This document shows positions 59,500 to 64,000 of a stretch of DNA of 64,000 bases, one piece after another; position 1 is the stretch's first letter; each line of letters starts with the position of its first letter. Position numbers and translations under genes: made by a program. The stretch comes from Branchiostoma floridae (Eukaryota; Chordata; Leptocardii; Amphioxiformes; Branchiostomatidae). Under the pieces are notes generated by a model that was not told where the DNA came from, searched no databases, and was given only the letters and a program-made list of their open reading frames with translations. Location of the stretch: the NCBI RefSeq assembly GCF_000003815.2, contig NC_049985.1, positions 5,602,692 to 5,666,691 on the forward strand, in the 5' to 3' direction.

Positions 59500-59640
59500 A
59501 CACGTCACCGAGCTTAGTTCTTGATTGGTGACGAGGACTTTACCCGGACACAACATCGGGTCCTGCCATCGGGATTCAAACTCAGTACCCCCAGGTTCTG
59601 AGTAAACTACCCTACCCACAAGGCCCAGTAACCCTGCCAT
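59500..59640 (-). mobile_element. tRNA-like SINE fragment, minus strand
   Basis: On the minus strand: GGCCTTGTGGGTAGGGTAG (A-box-like) then GAGTTTGAATCCCG (B-box-like; complement of 59571-59583), then GATGTTGTGTCCGGGTAAAG, which resembles the TTGTGCCC...AAAG body junction of the SINE at 48658. Diverged and truncated. Confidence 0.55.
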
Positions 59641-59801
59641 GACTATATTGTTATTTCTAAAAGATACTTGTATATGTCCACTGTCCTTACAATTGTATCT
59701 AATGTCGGTAAAAGTAACCAGAAAAGCGTCAATGACAGTCTTCCCTGGTGTGAGTTCAGTTCATGCCACAAATAACAAGTGATAGTATATGTAACATTAC
59801 T

Positions 59802-60555
59802 TCACCTTTACCCGCGGAGTGACCTTATCCGTAGTATTTAAAGATGGGGTATTCAGGGATGTCACGTCGACGGACGGTGGTTTCAAACTGCAGTCTTTAA
59901 GCCCCGTTTACAAATCAAAAATTTTGCTCGGCCGAGTTGTCAGCGAGCTCTAAATTACGAGGAGGCATGACCCTGATGCCTACGAACAAATGGCAGAGTT
60001 TATTCGTCGGCATCAGGGCCATACCTCATCGTACTTTAGACATCGACAACTCGGCCGAGCTAAATTCTTGATTTGTAAAGCCCCGTTTACAAATCAATAA
60101 TTCAGCTCGGCCGACTTGTCAGCGAGCTCCAAATGGGCATTTTCGGCCGGAGTATGACCGGCGTTTGGGCGATTACGCGGGCTTCGGGCGACTTTTAACA
60201 GCTCGTCCGTTGGGATTTAAACCTCCGTGTGATGTCAGTTGTGCACCAAAAAAAGCAGGAAAGACAATGACTGAACTTTCCGGAGGGAAACACCGAGCCC
60301 CGTCCAATTTGTGACGGTGCACGGGTGCAGATTATTTGATAAAAAGTAAAGCCGATGCTCGGGCGATGTTGATTTTCGCCGAGCTCTGATCTGACCGATC
60401 TACAAATTCGGCCGGCGTCCGCATGAATTGTAAACGGGGCTTAAACTGGGCTTTAAGAAAAATTACAATTTGAAATCGTCGTCCGTCGGCTTGATATCCC
60501 TAAATATCCTATCGTTAAATACAACGGATAGAGGACATCCTGCGGATAAAGGTGA
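59802..60555. mobile_element. Nested fold-back MITEs: outer element
   Basis: The outer arms (59802-59890 and 60455-60555) are about 90-base inverted repeats: TTCACCTTTACCCGCGG, ACCTTATCCGTAGTATTTAA, GGGTATTCAGGGATGTCA and CGACGGACG on the left match the complement of the right with moderate divergence. The element is split by the TTAA-flanked element at 59901-60440. No coding capacity. Confidence 0.8.
59901..60440. mobile_element. Inner GCCCCGTTTACAAATC fold-back element with TTAA duplication
   Basis: The element begins GCCCCGTTTACAAATC and ends ATTGTAAACGGGGC, with TTAA on both sides (59897-59900 and 60441-60444), a piggyBac-like target choice. Inside, 59901-60085 is a smaller palindrome (GCTCGGCCGAGTTGTC facing GACAACTCGGCCGAGC) followed by a second GCCCCGTTTACAAATC at about 60080. 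It is therefore composite: one copy joined to or inserted in another. Confidence 0.85.
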
Positions 60556-60697
60556 ACTAGCGTTAAAACGTTACGTCTACGCCTAGCTTTAACTGTAGTG
60601 CGTGTGGTTGCACTGAGAACGCAGGAGTGTATACAGATACTTCCAACTCGACTATAAGCTTTTCAGAAGTTAAAGAGGCCAATAGACAAGGACTTAC

Positions 60698-60873
60698 CCA
60701 GAAGCAGTATCTTGAAGAACTGTACTAAGACGCAGACACCTGCAGGTAGACTTTACTTAGAAGTCAGATCGAGCCGGCTAAGACAACTCAGAGAAACCAG
60801 GGAAGTCTTGGCTGTGTTACTCGGGGTGTAAACCCTACAACTGCGCAGGTTGGGATCCCCACATATATATATA
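60698..60873 (-). promoter_or_regulatory. TATA box and untranslated first exon, probably LRR-Ig gene
   Basis: On the minus strand a TATATATATAT stretch (60863-60873) sits in GC-richer DNA; a transcript starting about 30 bases on would run to the consensus donor CTTCTGG|GTAAGT (last exon base 60698). The next minus-strand coding exon with a good acceptor is the LRR-Ig exon at 57819. An intermediate untranslated exon cannot be excluded. Confidence 0.45.
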
Positions 60874-60969
60874 CCCCCAGTTTTTGCTCACTCAGGTGAG
60901 TAGAATTGGATTTTACTTTGCGTTACTCTCTTCGCTTCAAGGACTTAGACTCAGGTATGTTTGGAAGAG

Positions 60970-61023
60970 ATGAAAGTCAAATTTGCGCCTATGTTGACAT
61001 TAATTGTAAGCTACATACTTAAG
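60970..61023 (+). CDS. Candidate first coding exon with signal peptide
   Basis: A plus-strand ATG at 60970 gives MKVKFAPMLTLIVSYILK, a compact signal-peptide-like sequence, and the frame ends exactly at a strong donor AAG|GTGAGT (61023/61024). It lies about 100 bases downstream of the palindromic TATA stretch at 60863-60873, so a gene divergent from the LRR-Ig gene is plausible. Two other donor-like sites (after 60894 and 60953) could remove or reorder this exon. The following exon was not identified in the remaining 3 kb; the rest would be outside the window. Confidence 0.3.
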
Positions 61024-63480
61024 GTGAGTATTTGTTGCCAAGAAACATTGTGGCTTTTTCATCATAGTAGAAGTCCATGCCAGTTTCTAACTGGTCGTAC
61101 TGAGAAATTGCAATGCTTGAAATAATCCTGACCTTCAGAGAGAGGAAATGAAAATGTACTGCATCAAAGTATTTAATTTTGCTGTTTTCAGTTGATTTGT
61201 TTGGTTCTCCTTTCTATGATAAAGGTATAATAGAATTACATTATTAACCTATCACAACATCAAGGTTTAAGTATTTCATCCAACAAGACTGATTTTGATA
61301 GTGGGTTTTTGGCTGAGCTTCTGACACCTGTTGGATCAAATCAACAATATTAGTCACCAACACAGTAGAGCTTTCACGTTAACATCGCTTCTTATACCAC
61401 TGGTCTAATGACACAGGTGTCCAATTTCTAACATTTTGTCAAATACTGTAGGTGATTCTGCTTCTTTCATATTTGAAAATCCTCTTAGGCCACACCGATT
61501 TATTTTCTTTGCTCTGACATCTAAAAGTAACATGCAACAACTGGAAATGAAAAGATAAAAACACAGGGCTGAGTACAATACATCAACCTGAAGATATTCA
61601 CTCACAATAACTGTGGTCATGTTGGTGCTCAAAGTATTTCCCCATACTTGCACAATTTGACATTCCAGGCCAAATACATAATCTATACAATCATGTATTC
61701 TTGATTCTGAGAGGCAACAAATTAACTTGTTTCTGCCTTATGAATAATGATGTTGAATTTTGCCAAAGAGTTGGTAGATGATGAAAATAGTAAGCACTGA
61801 CTTGGAAAGATTACATTTCTTTTGAAGTCAGGCCTGAAAATAAGTTGATCACCTAGACAAAACAAGGTGATTAAGAACGGAACTTGTGCTGATTGGAATA
61901 AGGAAAGAATTATACTTCTTAGAGGGGGTAATGTTTTAATTATGCATTCAAGTCATTTGAAAGTAGCGTCCGGACAAGGTCAAAGATGGCAGACTTTAAC
62001 CCCTATAGACCCATACTGTTTGGCAACACAATATAGTCAATAGTCCCATATAGCAAGAACTAAGTTCCTGTGTAATGGTGACACATGCATCCTAGCATGC
62101 ACACACACACACTGCGTACACACACACACACACACACACACACAACACACACACACACACACACACACCTACATATACATGCACATACACACACATTACA
62201 CAGATATCAGCAATCTTGGCTACACTGCAATATCCTTTATGCTAACTGTTATAGTTCTAGTTAGCACTGAAACAGCACTTGTATTACATAAACAGTAATA
62301 ATGAGAAACAATGTTAGCTTTCATGTAACGTTACGTGTATTTCAATGGAGGAAGGCATATACTACACAAGTGGTACCATGATCCCGGAATGTCACATGTC
62401 AGAAGTGAGAGGATCAGTGCTTCTATATATAATCAATAAATCAATCAATCGGTCGCGTGCATCATTTGTTGATGCGTGGAGGCTACAGACAGTTCAGACA
62501 GCTAATGACATATAATGACAGCTGAAAATATCAGTCTCTTTCCAAGTGTGTTGGACCTCATTCTGATGCTTAAAACTTGAGCGGTGTCATCTAGTGACGG
62601 ATGTGCTTTCATACAAAAGGTACCACCACAACCGTTTCAATTAAGATCAATTCAATTAAAATACACTCAATAATATCATTTTGAATTTCTATCTTCAATC
62701 CAAAATGTATTTTCACATCATGCAGCAAAATAAGTCTGTATTCAGCTATACAATTTTTACAAAAACAAAAAGAATTCAGAAACATACTTTGACACAAAAA
62801 GAGGTATGTTGGAGCTAAAACGGTACCTTGAATATTTTACAAATCCACAACGTCTATAGGTAGAACATATACATGTAAATTTGCAACCTGAGATACTCTT
62901 GAAACACAAAATACAAACGAGGTATTTCATTTCAAAGAAGCAGCAGGCAAAAACAAATCCCTTCAGGTGATGCCATCAAAAAGAAGTTGATCTTCACACA
63001 GTTCACTGATGTTTTTGGATCTTGCAATCTACATGTACAACAAAATAAAACTATCTACTTGTACTTCCTTCAATTACATCAATCTGAGATGACATTTAGT
63101 GAAACACAACATAAACCTTCATTTACAGAGATACACATGTACAGTATACTGTCTTTCAAAGAGTTTCTACTTAGTCTAATATCCCACAATTTTAAGTGTT
63201 TCCTTTGCATTATTGTTCTTATTGCAGGTTAAACGCAGACACTGAAGTAACGTATCTGGTGAGTGATCCAGCCAGTGTTTTTCTACAGTCTATTCTAGAA
63301 CCTTAAAGTAACAATGAACTTCAAGACAGTCAATCATGTGTACATCCTGACATGAATTGGCCAACATTGAGGCCACAGCTTTTCACCACAATTTCTGTAG
63401 AAGTTGCAGCTTGTATCAATGTGACACATTTTCCAGGTCTGGAAGACTCTCATAGGTGAGCACTTAAAACTGAGGTCCTT
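61024..63480. other. AT-rich DNA with a (CA)n microsatellite
   Basis: No exon supported on either strand. A (CA)n tract lies at about 62098-62168. A 31-base segment at 63228-63258 has both an acceptor and a good donor (CTG|GTGAGT) but no coding or homology support. Confidence 0.45.
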
Positions 63481-63499
63481 ATCCACATACATGTATAAG

Positions 63500-63965
63500 G
63501 ACTTCAACAGACTGGTCAGTGCTCATTGGTGGTCACTTTCTCATGTCATCATCCATATAAGGGTTTACACAGACTTGTCAGTGCTCATTGGTGGGCACTT
63601 TCTGATGTCATTACCCATATAAGGGTTTACACAGACTGGTCAGTCACAGCTCATTGGTGGGCACTTTCTGATGTCATCATCCATATAAGGGTTCATATGG
63701 TGTTGTCAGTGCTCATTGGTGGGCACTTTAAGATGTTATCATCCGTAGAAGGGTTTACACAGACTTGTGAGTGCTTATTGGTGGGCACTTTTTGATGTCA
63801 TCATCCATATATGCCTGCCCGCCCTAACCCGGGAGCCTCAGCTCCCCCCCCTACTTTTACCCCTCGCGGGGTCATTTGGGGGTATCTTATGCAGATGCAG
63901 ATATATGGGTTTTCACAAACTTGTCAGTGCTCATTGGTGGGCACTTTCTGATGTCATCATCAATT
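63500..63965 (+). repeat. 62-66-bp tandem repeat, about seven copies, interrupted
   Basis: Units contain GTCAGTGCTCATTGGTGG, GCACTTTCTGATGTCATCAT and CCATATAAGGGTTTACACAG (the first two starts, 63515 and 63577, are 62 apart). The last-but-one unit is split after CATCATCCATAT by the element at 63822-63905. The array may continue past the window end. Confidence 0.9.
63822..63905 (+). mobile_element. Short GC-rich dispersed element, copy 2, inside a tandem repeat
   Basis: Same core as 30757-30842 (GGAGCCTCAGCTCCC, CCCCTCGCGGGGTCAT, TGGGGGTA) and a GCAGATGCAGATAT tail. Neighbouring repeat units show the empty site, so the insertion is bounded to between CATCATCCATAT and ATGGGTTTTCAC, with a short ATAT on both sides as a possible target duplication. 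Confidence 0.8.
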
Positions 63966-64000
63966 TACATAGTGTAAGGGCTTGAATATATCACAATATG

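Noticed and set aside
63228-63258. 31-base exon with acceptor and GTGAGT donor
   Set aside because: Too short to support, out of phase with the candidate signal-peptide exon at 60970.

Overview
The window is animal nuclear DNA: AT-rich, intron-rich, with U2-type GT/AG splice sites, poly(A) signals, microsatellites and many short inverted-repeat transposons. The two recognisable genes (DYNC2H1 and GCC2) are single-copy animal genes. The dense, mixed MITE content, including fold-back elements built on CCGCGAA/TTCGCGG and on GCCCCGTTTACAAATC, suggests an amphioxus (Branchiostoma), but that is inference. Seven runs of N, one-base frame breaks and a duplicated gap edge mark it as draft assembly.

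Layout. 1.05-9.77 kb (minus): a secreted Thr/Ser-rich mucin-like protein; a probable untranslated first exon lies near 14.0-14.4 kb. 17.19-31.38 kb (plus): seventeen visible 3' exons of DYNC2H1, the cytoplasmic dynein-2 heavy chain, covering about 709 C-terminal codons; the N-terminal three quarters is not in the window. 33.4-47.7 kb (plus): a complete GCC2 (GRIP golgin) gene in ten coding exons with one 4.0-kb coiled-coil exon. 48.66 kb: a tRNA-derived SINE. 49.05-50.57 kb (plus): a small, divergent histone-fold gene with an ATTTGCAT octamer upstream. 51.4-53.4 kb (minus): an unrecognised protein with four ubiquitin-interacting-motif repeats. 55.8-57.8 kb (minus): an LRR-Ig single-pass membrane protein. 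Near 60.87 kb a palindromic TATA stretch probably drives the LRR-Ig gene leftwards and perhaps another gene rightwards, whose first coding exon looks like a signal peptide. The rest is intergenic DNA and repeats.

No operon-like cooperation is evident. DYNC2H1 (retrograde intraflagellar transport) and GCC2 (tethering at the trans-Golgi) are housekeeping trafficking genes that happen to be neighbours. The most unusual content is the histone-fold gene, the stop-terminated copies of the GCC2 C-terminus lying directly behind its stop codon, partial-exon duplications that create decoy 3' splice sites in both GCC2 and DYNC2H1, and a MITE that supplies most of a GCC2 splice donor. Several MITEs have readable target-site duplications or an unoccupied paralogous site for comparison.
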